DNA of 64,000 nt. It comes from Dipteris shenzhenensis. Lineage: Eukaryota; Polypodiophyta; Polypodiopsida; Gleicheniales. A program made the translations under genes and the position numbers. The DNA is taken from the NCBI GenBank assembly GCA_047967505.1, contig CM106540.1. One strand, given 5' to 3'. Shown in pieces: positions 1 through 9,897 of this stretch; positions within the stretch are counted from its first letter, which is position 1; every line of letters begins with the position of its first letter. Under the pieces are notes generated by a model, which had not been told where the DNA came from, did not search any database, and saw only the letters and a program-made list of their open reading frames with translations.

Positions 1-1
1 T

Positions 2-1252
2 GCGGGACATCCAGGTATACATAGGACTCTGTCTCTTGTGAAGCATACCTTTTATTGGCCTAAGATGCGTGCATTTGTAGAGAACTATGTGGTAGGTTGC
101 CGAGTTTGTCAGGTTACTAAGGCTGAACGCCTTAGAAGCGCGGGCTTATTACAGCCATTACAGATACCAGGTAATAAATGGGAGAGTATTTCCATGGATT
201 TTATTACTGGTTTACCTCGAACGCGCAAGGGTCATGACTCTATTTGGGTCATAGTCGACCGTTTGACAAAAATGGCTAGATTTTTACCTACAAGAACAAC
301 TATTTCAGCTGTTCAGTTGGCTCACGAGTTTGTGGACCACTGGTTCAAGCTGTATGGTTTGCCATCTGACATAGTCAGTGACAGGGACTCAAAGTTTACA
401 AGTAACTTCTGGACACTTGTATTTGAGAAGTTGGAAACTACTCTAAGTATGAGTTCCTCGGATCATGCACAATCCGATGGCAGTACAGAGAAGGTCAACC
501 AGTTGGTTGAAGACATGCTTCGGGCATATGTATCTAAGAGACAGTCTTCGTGGGAAGATTATCTACCCATGATTGAATTTGCTTACAACAGTGCAAAGCA
601 TTCTAGTACAGGTTATAGTCCTTTTATGCTTATGTACGGGTTTCAACCTAAGTCACCAGTTATGGTTGGATTAAAAGGGATTCAAAATGATGCTGCTAAG
701 AACTTCTTGCTAGACATGCAGGAAATGTTGCAGTTTGCCAAGGAGTCTATTAGAAGTGCCCAAGATCGGGACAGATTTTATGCTAATAGACATCGTTCAC
801 CTAGAGAATTCTCTGAAGGAACGATGGTATATTTGAGAATTCCTAAGGAATCCAAGAGCCTAAGTACTGGTTTGGTTCCGAAATTATCCCCCAGATACTG
901 TGGCCCATTCAAGGTCATTAAAAGAATTGGACCAGTTGCATATCGACTAGAATTGCCTCCTGATGTTAAAGTACATCCAGTCTTTCATGTCAATAGACTG
1001 AAAGAAGTATTGGGTGCAGATGATCAAATTGTTTCTCCTCATGAGATTATAGAAGTTACAGATTTAACTTTTATTCCTCACGAACCTGAATCTATTCTTG
1101 AATTCCGCGAAAGACAGATTCGAAATCGTACTATCACGGAATACAAGATTAAGTGGAAGGATCGTGTTGAGGAGGATGCAACATGGGAGACATTACAAAA
1201 CCTCCAAAGAACATTTCTCGATTTCTTACCGAACTCAGGAGTGAGTTCTTAG
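2..1252 (+). CDS. Ty3 chromovirus integrase with C-terminal chromodomain (5' part outside window)
   Basis: Integrase inserts retrotransposon cDNA into chromatin, and the chromodomain probably guides target choice. The frame is open from the window edge, so the start lies outside. Reading from base 2 the order is an HHCC zinc finger (two His near GHPGIH, then CRVC), then a catalytic core with D-D-E residues in SMDFITGLP, VSDRDSKFT and STEKVNQ. The second Asp and the Glu are 35 residues apart, as the family requires. A GPF/SH3-like segment follows (SPRYCGPFKVIKRIG), then HPVFHVNRLKEVLG, and a chromodomain ending near YKIKWKDRVEEDATWE. No internal stop is seen, so this is the best preserved pol fragment here. 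RT and gag must lie left of the window. Recognition as a chromovirus integrase is firm; present activity is unknown. Confidence 0.93.
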   Translation, partial: AGHPGIHRTLSLVKHTFYWPKMRAFVENYVVGCRVCQVTKAERLRSAGLLQPLQIPGNKWESISMDFITGLPRTRKGHDSIWVIVDRLTKMARFLPTRTTISAVQLAHEFVDHWFKLYGLPSDIVSDRDSKFTSNFWTLVFEKLETTLSMSSSDHAQSDGSTEKVNQLVEDMLRAYVSKRQSSWEDYLPMIEFAYNSAKHSSTGYSPFMLMYGFQPKSPVMVGLKGIQNDAAKNFLLDMQEMLQFAKESIRSAQDRDRFYANRHRSPREFSEGTMVYLRIPKESKSLSTGLVPKLSPRYCGPFKVIKRIGPVAYRLELPPDVKVHPVFHVNRLKEVLGADDQIVSPHEIIEVTDLTFIPHEPESILEFRERQIRNRTITEYKIKWKDRVEEDATWETLQNLQRTFLDFLPNSGVSS

Positions 1253-1787
1253 AGGAGCGGGAGTATGTCATGTGCACGGATCGGTATCTGACGTGTACTA
1301 GGTACACAGAACTAGCTCAGGTTAGCCTGGGGAGGCTTAGAGCTAGGCAGGCTTGATTCTCGGGTTGAGTGGCAAGGGTATGAACTATTTATAGGTCTTC
1401 GCTATTTTTGGCGCCGGGGCCCGAGTCTATAAAAGAGGCCCAGGGGGTTCAGTTCTCAGTGTGCAGTTGGGAGCAAGTCTCGTTCCCAGGTGCTAGGTCT
1501 GATCCTGGATTGTGTCGCGGACGCGCGCCTGCATCTTAGCGTAGCCCAAGGCCCAGTGGCAGATCCAGGGCTTCACAGCGCCACCTGGTGGTATGGGACA
1601 CCAGGTTGGTTTGGGATCTGATTGGGAGTTCGTACCAGTAGCTCAGCTCGTGGCTCGGGGGGACATCTTCTGATTCGGGATCATATCCCGTAGATGTCAC
1701 GGTTGGGTGGTGAGCAGCCTGCTCAGTTCTGATGTTGTGTGTGGTTATTTTGCAGATCAGGGGTTTCAGGAGTGCTGGGATGTGTCA
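1253..1787 (+). mobile_element. Polypurine tract and probable 3' LTR of the plus-strand Ty3 element
   Basis: Directly after the integrase stop comes a purine-rich tract (about 1253-1265), then TG at 1266. A segment ending in CA at 1787 is the likely LTR, about 522 bp. Right of 1787 begins sequence shared with the LTR at 12838 (ctttgctattgcccatg), so this element appears to have landed in an older LTR; GGCCC at 1788-1792 is a possible target duplication. The boundaries are inferred because the 5' LTR is outside the window. Confidence 0.55.
1428..1435 (+). promoter_or_regulatory. TATA box of the LTR promoter
   Basis: TATAAAAG lies in a GC-rich stretch of the LTR, about 160 bp from its left end. 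This is a usual position for the U3 promoter of an LTR retrotransposon. Confidence 0.5.
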
Positions 1788-1991
1788 GGCCCTTTGCTAT
1801 TGCCCATGTCCTCTAGACCCATGTTAGCCTGATGGGTTAGCCTACTTCTCTTAATCCCAGGGCCCCCCAACCCTATTATAGAATTTAGGATTTTAGAATA
1901 ACACAAATCTGAATCTGTATGATTTGATATATTCTAGTCTTACAAAGGCATAGGTCTACTAATTCGAGGATTAGCATCAATGTACATAACA
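1788..1991 (-). mobile_element. Truncated 3' LTR of the outer minus-strand Ty3 element
   Basis: On the minus strand a purine tract (1992-2006) precedes TGTTATG, the usual start of an LTR. Both ends of this segment match 12838-12951: the ctttgctattgcccatgtcc block and the ctaat...gattagc...gtacata block. The left part of the LTR is missing, apparently cut by the plus-strand element ending at 1787. A stretch holding the dispersed motif at 1891-1952 is present here but absent from the 12.9-kb copy. Confidence 0.55.
1891..1952. repeat. Dispersed motif, copy A (TATATTCTAGTCTTACAAAGG)
   Basis: One of five copies in this window sharing an ATCTGAATTTGT-like part followed by GATTGGATATATTC and CTTACAAAGGTATA. 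All five lie in the same orientation. In this copy the motif lies inside a degraded LTR. Its nature is unknown. Confidence 0.7.
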
Positions 1992-2417
1992 TTCTTCCCC
2001 TCTTCAAGTGTTTACTCTTAACGAAATTGGGAAAGTTCTTATGTAAACTAGCAATTGACTCCCAAGTTGAGTCTTCCTCAAACCTATCCTTCCAATTAAC
2101 TTTGACCTTTGGCATTAACTTGTTTGTAAGTTCCCTTTCCCTAAAAGCAAGAACTCTTTCATGCTCATGTAAATATAGATTAAATCCTTAACCTCCACAA
2201 GTTTTTGGGGCAAAATGAGACTGTCTCTAGCCCCCAACCCCTCTTTCAGTCTACTGACATGAAAGACGGAGTGAACTTTCACGTGTGAAGGCAATTCTAG
2301 CTTATATTCAACCTCAAGATTAGGAAGGGTCCACAGCACCTTGAGGATAAATTCTCTACCAATCCCATCCGTAACATCTGTGAATCCTTCAGTATTGACA
2401 AATATACATCCCATTGA
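1992..2417 (-). pseudogene. Integrase C-terminus and chromodomain of the outer Ty3 element
   Basis: Minus-strand reading gives a GPF-like segment (LVENLSSRCCGPF), then YKLELPSHVKVHSVFHVS and RLKEGLGA, and in another frame a chromodomain end (NWKDRFEEDSTWESI). These match the plus-strand chromovirus at 1-1252 block by block, so the two belong to related lineages. At least one frame change separates the parts. The upstream continuation is interrupted at 2418 by the younger element, whose target duplication ATGCC lies at 2418-2422. Confidence 0.82.
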
Positions 2418-2422
2418 ATGCC

Positions 2423-2823
2423 TGTAAGAAATCCTAGATTTACTATATTTAGAAATGTGCTAAGGAACAGAAAGGAGATAGAAATAGCAGAGAACAAGGA
2501 ATAATTGTATTGCTTGAGTGTCTGTAGTGTGTCATCCATACAATTGGGCCTCTCTTATATAGAGAGTGAAGAGTCACACATGAAAAGGTGTGTACTCCAA
2601 AGTGTATGTGCATGAAGAGGTGTCTACCCCTTGTGAAGGGTGTGACCCTTGATGAGAGGGTACATTACAATAGGAATGTCTCTTCAATAGAATGTCTCTT
2701 GTGAAGGGTTGTGCCTCATAGGAAGTGTCCCGTCGAAAGGGCATACCCTTCCACAAGTGTCCATTCATCAAACCATCCATAAGTCTAAGGTATAGAGAAA
2801 GGAATACGTCACAGATCATGACA
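2423..2823 (-). repeat. 3' LTR of the complete Ty3 element
   Basis: 401 bp, TGTAAGAAATCC... to ...GATCATGACA on the plus strand. It is nearly identical to 9498-9897. It contains ttatatagag, which reads as a TATA box on the minus strand, and several short repeats of the type gtgaagggtgtgaccc. Confidence 0.95.
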
Positions 2824-2837
2824 TCCCCTCCCACTCA
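2824..2837 (-). other. Polypurine tract
   Basis: On the minus strand GAGTGGGAGGGGA directly precedes the LTR start. This is the plus-strand priming site of reverse transcription. Confidence 0.8.
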
Positions 2838-2924
2838 AAATAAGACCCTGGTGGAGATAATGAACTGATGTAGAAAATATCATGGTAAATTCTGAAAATC
2901 CTGTTGTAAAATGTCAGGGTACTG

Positions 2925-4135
2925 CTGTAAGTCTTCATCAGATTGCCAAGTAGCGTCGGAGTCGTCCAGATCTCGCCAAAGAACAAGGAATTATGTGATA
3001 AGTCGATGTCGAGTCTCTCGTTGTCGATGGTCCGGAATATGCTCAGGAATAAGGAGAACATAATCGTCTTTGATTTCTAGGAAATAATCACCTGCAGGAG
3101 GAACTGCTTCATCATCTGGAATGTACGTCTTTAGCCAAGAAATATGAAATGTCGGATGGATTTTACCCCATGATGGTGGTAATTCCAATTTGTAACTTAA
3201 AGGTGAATTTTTCTCGACGATCTGGAAAGGTCCATAGTATCTTGGTCGCAACTTAGGAAACACAAACTTAAGCGTCTTATAGCGATGTGGGGCTTTAAAT
3301 AATAGCACCATGTCACCAGTGTCAAATTCCAAGTGACGTCTATGTTTGTTGGCAGACCGTTGATACCGCTTTTGCGCTTTTCGCATATGATCCTTGACTT
3401 GGAGTAGAATGTCTTGTATTTCTTGAAGCAGTTGATCAGCTAGGGCCACTCGACGTTGAAGTACAAAATTCGTTGGTACAATCGGAGTGTGTCCATAAGC
3501 TGCTTGGAATGGAGTCATGCTGATGGCACTATGGAAAGAGTTATTTACTCTTCCCAAGCTGCTAGGTGTGACTGAATATAATGTCGAAGCATTTCTTCCA
3601 GAACTTGGTTGACTCTTTCAATCTGGCCATCTGATTCTGGGTGGTAGGCTGAACTGAACAGTAGAGTTATACCCAAAGATTCGAACAGTGAAATCCAAAA
3701 GTGACTGGTAAACTTAGGATCTCTGTCGGATATGATATTCTTGAGCAATCCATGGTGTCGGAAGATGTGTTGTATGAAGAGTTTGGCTATGTCCGGAGCC
3801 TGTGCACTGCTTTTACAAGCAACAAAGTGTGCCATTTTGGACAATCGATCAACAATTACCATAATCTCAGTGTTACCTCTGGAGGATCGTGGTAGTGTTG
3901 TAATGAAATCCATGGAAATACTTTCCCATCTTTTAGTTGGAACTGGAAGAGGTTGAAGAAGTCCTGTTGGAAGTCGTCGGCTTGCTTTCATTTGTTGACA
4001 AGATAGGCAAGATGTAACCATTTTGATGACGTCGCTTTTCATTTGAGGCCAGTAGTATGTTGCACTGAGTAACCTATAAGTCTTGTTGATGCTTGGATGG
4101 GCAGCATAAGGAACTACATGATGCTCTTTTAACAA
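2925..4135 (-). pseudogene. Integrase and chromodomain of the complete Ty3 element
   Basis: The N-terminal zinc finger (His pair in the HHVVPYAAH region, CLSCQQ) is followed by the catalytic core with Asp in SMDFITTLP, Asp in IISDRDPKFTSHF and Glu in QIERVNQ. The frame then shifts near 3550 to the C-terminal part (SAISMTPFQAAYG, RPRYYGPFQIVEK, HPTFHISWLK). A chromodomain follows (RQRETRHRLIT, stop, FLVLWRDLDDSDATW). The single stop inside the chromodomain is a TAA where related elements have a Gln codon. The domain order is that of plant chromoviruses. The frameshift and stop make it inactive as it stands. Confidence 0.92.
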
Positions 4136-4467
4136 AAGACGTCGAACATCCTTGTCATGTGGTATACATACGCGATCTTGATAATACAGAAGGTCATCCG
4201 TATAAGAATAGGATGAGAAAATCTTCTGTTTGGAAGTCGAAGGCTGATCTTTTGAAAGAACTTATACTGCTGTGCCGAAGTCTTTATCATTGAAATACTT
4301 CCCTTTGAATGAATTCGGAACATCCACAGATAATGTAGAGATTACCATAGCTGATGCTAGAGTTAACCTGATGAGAGCATCTGCAACTACATTGCGTAGT
4401 CCCGGAATGTACTCAATGGTCATGTGAAAGTTGGCCAGAAACTCATCCCAGCATGCTTGTCGAGCGT

Positions 4468-5761
4468 TCATGACTGGCTGAGTAAAGATATACTTTGAGA
4501 GTGATGGTCTGTCTTGACCACCGAGTCGGCTCCCATGAGATAATGTTTCCAAGAGCGATAAGCATGTACAACAGCAAGAAACTCCTTATCATAAACTGGG
4601 TATCGGGTTTGGATATCAGAATGTTTATGGCTGTCAAAAGCAATAACTCTGCCTTCTTGCGTTAAGACTGCTCCTATAGCGATGTCGGAAGCGTCGGTCA
4701 TGACCTCAAATGGAAGGTTTGGGTCAAGAATAGCCATAACTGGTGTGGTAGTGAGTGCTTGCTTGAGTTGTTGGAAACTATACTCTGTTTCGGGAAGCCA
4801 CTGAAAAACTGCTGTGCTTTTCAATAATTCGGACATAGGAGGTGCAATTTCGAAAAATTGATAGACCTTTGTTATGGTAGAAGTTTGCCAATCCGAGAAA
4901 AGAGCGGACATCATGAACATTCTTAGGAGTAGGTCAGTTTTGGATTACCTCGACCTTCTTGGGATCCACAGAGATGCCTTGAGCTGAAATAACATGTCCC
5001 AAATATTCGAGTTAGGTCTTGAAGAACTCACTCTTCTCAATGTTGATGTAGAGAGAATTTACGCGGAGAACTTTAAAAACTTGGTGAAGATGTTGTTTGT
5101 GCTCATGTAGAGATCTGCTGAAAATGAGGATGTCATCGAGGTAAACAATGACGAACTTATCGAGGAAAGGCCTAAAGATGTCGTTCATTAGTGTCATGAA
5201 TGTGGCTGGGGCATTGTTTAATCCAAAAGGCATGACCAAACATTCATAGTGTCCATACTTTGTTCGAAAAGCTGTCTTGTACTCATCGCCTTCTCATATG
5301 CGAATTTGATGATAGCCTGAACGAAGATCAATCTTTGAGAATTGTGTTGCGTGTAGAAGTTGATCGAAGAGGTCATCGATGCGAGGCAATGGATACTTAT
5401 TTTTGATAGTGAGCTTGTTGAGGGCTCGGTAGTCAATGCAGAGGCGCATTGATTTATTCTTTTTTTCCACAAGTAGTACACGAGATCCGAAAGGGCTGCG
5501 ATTGGGCCGAATGTGACCTTTGTCGAGTAGTTCGGTGACCTGTCTTTGGATTTCTTCATTTTGAGTGTAAGAAACCCGATAAGGAAGTTTCGACGGTGGA
5601 TTACTACTAGGAATAAGTTTGATTGGGTGATCCACAGGTCGTCGAGGTGGTAACAGCTTTGGCAATTCCCGTGGAAAAATATCTAGGTAGGGCTGGAAAA
5701 AACGTTGGTTGAGGTATTCAGGAGGATCCTTTGTTGGTGTCTCCTCTACTGCCGTAACCAA
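4468..5761 (-). pseudogene. Reverse transcriptase and RNase H of the complete Ty3 element
   Basis: RT motifs appear in order: [47 protein letters not shown] and the active-site block [13 protein letters not shown] (YLDD). RNase H follows in another frame (PFEVMTDASDIAIGAVLTQ, HKHSDIQTRYPVYDKEFLAVVHA), then the original frame resumes (QPVMNARQACWDEFLANF, IEYIPGLRNVVADAL). The catalytic Asp residues of RT and the TDAS Asp of RNase H are present. Two compensating frame changes (about 4950 and 4520) and a gap between the two RT pieces near 5260 are the visible damage. Positions 4141-4467 carry a weak linker to integrase. Confidence 0.93.
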
Positions 5762-6073
5762 CAGAAGTGAAGTCTTTACTTGACATTTATGAACCCACTT
5801 CTTTACTTGTAGGGCAGAGGCAACTAGGGTTGAAGGAGAGTCCCTAGAACCAGTTAACTCAATAAGTTTTCCCTGGTGGACAAACTGGATAGTATGGCTG
5901 CCAAAACTGATTGATGGATCTTAGTCGTAGAGCCATTGTTGTCCAAGTATGACATCGTATCGAGAAAGAGGCATGATGTCGAAATTTAACTTGTTCGTAT
6001 AATGTTGGATGCGAAAAGACAAGTTTTTGATCCTGGTGTTGCACAAGAAGGTAGTTCCATTTGCGAGTTCAAT
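5762..6073 (-). other. Degraded protease-to-RT linker
   Basis: No good reading frame spans this stretch. Given its neighbours it must be the end of protease and the protease-RT linker (a YDVILGQQW-like segment can be read near 5940). The gag-pol frame is broken here by stops. Confidence 0.5.
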
Positions 6074-7507
6074 CTAATAGTCCATGAGACTAGGACTGGT
6101 GGTCAACCGAAGTTTGTCGACCATAGAACTAGCTAGGAAGTTATGAGAGCAGTCACTGTCGATGAGGATAGCGACCGTTGTTTCACGAATCGATCCTTGA
6201 ACACAAAGTACTTGAGTGGCTAGGGAAGGTTCGGGGTTGTTGGCAAGGCTCAGGTGGATGGTATTTGCTATTGGAACAGCTTTGCCTTTCTTGTCTTGTG
6301 TTGGGGTAGCATCTTCTGTTTGGGAAGTGCTAGGTTGCATATTGGAATTTTGCTTTGGTCGCTTGGGACAATCGAACCATCTATGGTCGCCTGTATAGAT
6401 GGTACAAAGTCCTTTTGTGCTGGAGTTGTTCTTCTTGTCAGTGGCCGCACCTTTATGTTGGGGATGACGGTAATGGCTTTGTGAAGAAGAAGAGGCGCGA
6501 TCCTTGGAGCAGTGCTTCTGTTGGAATCCAGCATATGATTTCTGAGACTTGTGGGGATCTTGAGACTGTCGCTGACCTTGATTACTCGAGTTTTTTCTAA
6601 ACCTGGGGTTATCTTGAGGGCGAGCACCTTTGGCCATAGTAGAGTTCTGTGTTCGATTAGCACTCTGCTTCCCTGTGTTTTGGAAATCTGTAATGCGCTC
6701 TGCGTAAGCAATAGCGCCAGCTGTGGTGGTGATGTTTGCTTTGAGGACATCAATGCGTAACGAGGGATTTAGGCCTGAGATGAAAGCATGAAGTCGATCA
6801 TCCTCAGTTAAACCATCAATCTCCAGCACCAATGTGGTGAACTGAGAGATGTAGGAAAACAGGGAGCCTGTTTGCTCCAACTGTCGGAGTTTTGAACATG
6901 CTTGGAAGTCCGCATTGGCAGGTATGAACCGCTTACAGAGCATGTGTTCAAAACGTTCCCAAGTTAACACACTTTTGCCGTCCTTTAAGCGTCGTTGCCA
7001 CCATAGGAAAGCTGTATCCTTGAGGAGGGAGGCTGCCAAGGCAATCTTTTTGCCTTCAGTGAGGTCAACAGTATCAAAGTACATGCGTAATTTTGCGAGC
7101 CATTGGTCAACTGTTCAGCGATTTCGTTGACCAGTGTAGGCTTCCGGAAGTTTAATGTCAAGTCTTTTAGTTTTGGAAGCTTGGAGTAAATGGTAGAGGG
7201 CACGGAGTTCAGTGTTTTCTACCTCTGGTGGGAATGAGTCCACATAGTCGTCTGGTTGCGTCATGTCATCCTCTGTATGTGTGGTACTGCGAGAATCTTG
7301 GAGTTGTTGGACTTTCTGGACCAAGTTGGAGATGCTGTCCTGAAGCTGGGAAATTTGAAGTTGTAGTAGTGTTTCGCCTTGTACGTTGACTTCAGGGGCC
7401 TTTTTTGGACCTGAGTCGATGATCTCTGGAGAGGCTGCACGCGAGCGTTGCGACATATCTAAGGTCCCCGTGAGAAAAACACGAACCTGCGCTCTGGTTT
7501 GTACCAT
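6074..7507 (-). pseudogene. Gag and retropepsin of the complete Ty3 element
   Basis: The first part (7507-7115) has a coiled-coil-like Gln/Leu-rich N-terminus (LLQLQISQLQDSISNLVQKV) and runs into DIKLPEAYTGQRNR, then a TGA. The same frame continues with the capsid homology region (LLKDTAFLWWQRRLKDG, WERFEHMLCKRFIPANADF, LRQLEQTGSLFSYISQF). A basic Gln/Ser-rich tail and a zinc knuckle follow. The knuckle reads C-x2-Y...GDHRWFDC, so the second Cys is replaced by Tyr. The protease motif reads ILIDSDCSHNFL, with Asp in place of the usual Gly of D-S/T-G. Both substitutions hit essential positions and argue against activity. Confidence 0.9.
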
Positions 7508-8138
7508 TCCTGTAAGAAGATTCGGGCTGCTCCCTGAGGTTGCTCATGTTGGAGGGGGCAGGTGAGGCAGGATGGAACCACCTGTGGAAATTTGGTAAAG
7601 GAGGTCCTGTCTGAGGTAACACTGGTGATGCCGAAATGGGTGTTACTGCTCGTGAGAGTACAGGAGTAGGTTGCAGAGTCCACGGATCTGAGAAGGGATA
7701 GGAAGCTGCTGTCGAAAGTGGAGGATATCCAGGAGAAGGAGTGCCTTCAGAGTGTAAATACTGTCTTGGGGAAGGTACAACCTGTATAGGAGGATATTTG
7801 GGAGCTGAAGGAGGTGGAGAGTACCCTGGAGATGCTGAAGCTGAGGGGTAAAAATCTCTCCAAAGATGGACAGCAAACTCGTGAGGAATATCGGGTTCTG
7901 GGTATCTTCGTGTCTCATGGAACACAACCTGGACTGTGCTGAGGAAGTAATGTAATTGAGGTGCCTCACGAAGAAGGTATAGGATGTGGTCCAAATCACG
8001 AGGAGGGCACGTGACACAGAAGACCCACGATGCCAAAGCTCCGAAATGGGCTGGTTGTGCAATCTGAACACGATATTGTGTGGTAGATGATGCCTGAGGT
8101 GTCCTTGAAGTGACGGGTGAATTACCAGGGGTTTCCAT
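7392..8138 (-). CDS. Proline-rich ORF upstream of gag in the complete Ty3 element
   Basis: A 248-residue open frame starts with METPGNSPVTSRTP, lies between the leader and gag, and overlaps the start of the gag frame by about 115 bp in a different frame. The N-terminal half has a non-repetitive, folded-looking segment (HFGALASWVFCVTCPPRDLD, EFAVHLWRDFY); the rest is Pro/Ser/Tyr-rich. I do not recognise the family. It may be an additional leader-encoded protein, the true N-terminus of gag before a frameshift, or chance. Its length in a stop-rich element argues mildly for past coding. Confidence 0.4.
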   Translation of the reverse strand: METPGNSPVTSRTPQASSTTQYRVQIAQPAHFGALASWVFCVTCPPRDLDHILYLLREAPQLHYFLSTVQVVFHETRRYPEPDIPHEFAVHLWRDFYPSASASPGYSPPPSAPKYPPIQVVPSPRQYLHSEGTPSPGYPPLSTAASYPFSDPWTLQPTPVLSRAVTPISASPVLPQTGPPLPNFHRWFHPASPAPSNMSNLREQPESSYRNGTNQSAGSCFSHGDLRYVATLACSLSRDHRLRSKKGP

Positions 8139-9484
8139 GCTTTAAGGAAGCGTCTTTCATTTGCTGTAATTTGATAATGACAAGAGAATCCTTAGAAGTA
8201 GAATGGAAAGAATCCACCTGGCATTGATTTAATCTGCCAATTTGTTGCGTGGAAAAGGCCTGCAGATCGCTGTCCGGAGGTCCATATTGCTGTCCTTGCA
8301 AATCCACGTGGCTGTGTGAGCCAGAAATAGGTGCCGGGTAGACTTTCAAGGCAGATAGCGGCGTTGGCAGAGGCTGGATGCAGAAAAGGCAGATTTCCTG
8401 CGTTGATTTCAGAGAACAAGTGCCTGTGGGGTGCGAGGAACAGAGCTCGGCCTGGTTGGACAGGACTGGAAGGCAGCAACAGGGCGAATTTCACAGGCTG
8501 TCTTCATCGCGATAGAGGGGCTGAACCGCTGCTGAAAGAGGGGGCAGGCTGCGTATGGCGAAACAGGCTGCGGCTACCAAGGCTGGATCGCGATAGAGGG
8601 CTGGCGAACCAGGCTGCATGCTTCCAAGGGCTGGATCGCGATAGAAGGCTGGCGAACCAGGCTGCGGGCTTATCAAAGGCTGTTTTGCGGCAGCGATGGC
8701 AAGGCCTGGCAGGAAACCAGGGCAGCAAACCGGTGAGGGCAGGGCAATAAACCGGCGAGGGGCAGGGCAGCAAACCGGCGAGGGGGCAGGGCAGCAAACT
8801 GGCGAGCGGGGGGCCTGCACAGGGAGGAGAGCCTGCTTGACGAAATCCGCACGGGCGTCAAAAGGTGCGTCCCTTTTTTTTTCGTTTGTGGCTGCCTATG
8901 TTGGGTGGTTGCCCAAAAAATTTAAGGGTGGGTTTATTTGACCCTTAGGTAGTCTAGGGTAAGACCTAAGGTATGGGGCTGGTTTATTTTTTCTTTTTAA
9001 CCCCTCTAGGTACCCTTTTTTTTAAAAAGTGCTTGGTGCCAAAAGGTGTGCCTATTCGAAGGGGTGTGACCCTTGGAATAGGTGTACCTTTTCATGAAGG
9101 GGTCGACCCTGTTTTTAAAAGGAGTGTCCCCACATGAAGAGGTGTGTCCTTTTTCCCACGATGGGGTGTGTCCCTTGGGTGAGGAGTCAAACTCTTCATC
9201 AAAAGGTGTGTCTGATGGTGGAAAAGGTGCGTCCCTTGGTTTTGGGACAGCCCAAGCACATGAAAAGACACGATTTTTGTCGTGTCCATTCACATCAACT
9301 CGTGATGTGTGGGAGATGGGGAGGCCATTGATGACTTTAGGCAGGGGTGGCGCTAAAAAATTTTACGCTCATTCTCTCCATCTCTTCCATGCACAATGTG
9401 CATGGATATCCTTCTAGCGGAAAGAGATGTATCAGATAGGCGCTAGAAGGTGGGGGGCATTTCCTACAGGCAGGAGCGAAATTT
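8139..9484 (-). other. Untranslated leader of the complete Ty3 element
   Basis: Between the PBS and the proline-rich ORF no convincing gene is seen. Two short tandem repeats lie here (8570-8815). 9050-9240 holds many near-copies of an aaggtgtgtccctt-type word, like words inside the LTR (gtgaagggtgtgaccc). Confidence 0.7.
8570..8815. repeat. Two GC-rich minisatellites in the Ty3 leader
   Basis: A unit of about 57 bp containing ggctggatcgcgatagagg occurs two to three times at 8580-8670. A unit of about 24-26 bp containing gggcagggcagcaaaccgg occurs four times at 8725-8810. Confidence 0.8.
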
Positions 9485-9496
9485 GCTCTGATACCA
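9485..9496 (-). other. Primer-binding site (initiator Met tRNA type)
   Basis: On the minus strand this reads TGGTATCAGAGC, the PBS complementary to the 3' end of tRNA-iMet in many plant LTR retrotransposons. It is one base from the LTR end. Confidence 0.92.
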
Positions 9497-9497
9497 C

Positions 9498-9897
9498 TGT
9501 AAGAAATCCTAGATTTACTATATTTAGAAATGTGCTAAGGAACAGAAAGGAGATTGAAATAGCATAGAACAAGGAATAATTGTATTGCTTGAGTGTCTGT
9601 AGTGTGTCATCCATACAATTGGGCCTCTCTTATATAGAGAGTGAAGAGTCACACATGAAAAGGTGTGTACTCCAAAGTGTATGTGCATGAAGAGATGTGT
9701 ACCCCTTGTGAAGGGTGTGACCCTTGATGAGAGGGTACATTACAATAGGAATGTCTCTTCAATAGAATGTCTTTTGTGAAGGGTTGTGCCTCATAGGAAT
9801 ATTCCGTCGAAAGGGCATACCCTTCCACAAGTGTCCATTCATCAAACCATCCATAAGTCTAAGGTATAGAGAAAGGAATACGTCACAGATCGTGACA
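9498..9897 (-). repeat. 5' LTR of the complete Ty3 element
   Basis: 400 bp, nearly identical to 2423-2823. A few substitutions and a small indel (near 9798) separate the two copies. The minus-strand TATA box lies at about 9630-9638. Confidence 0.95.
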
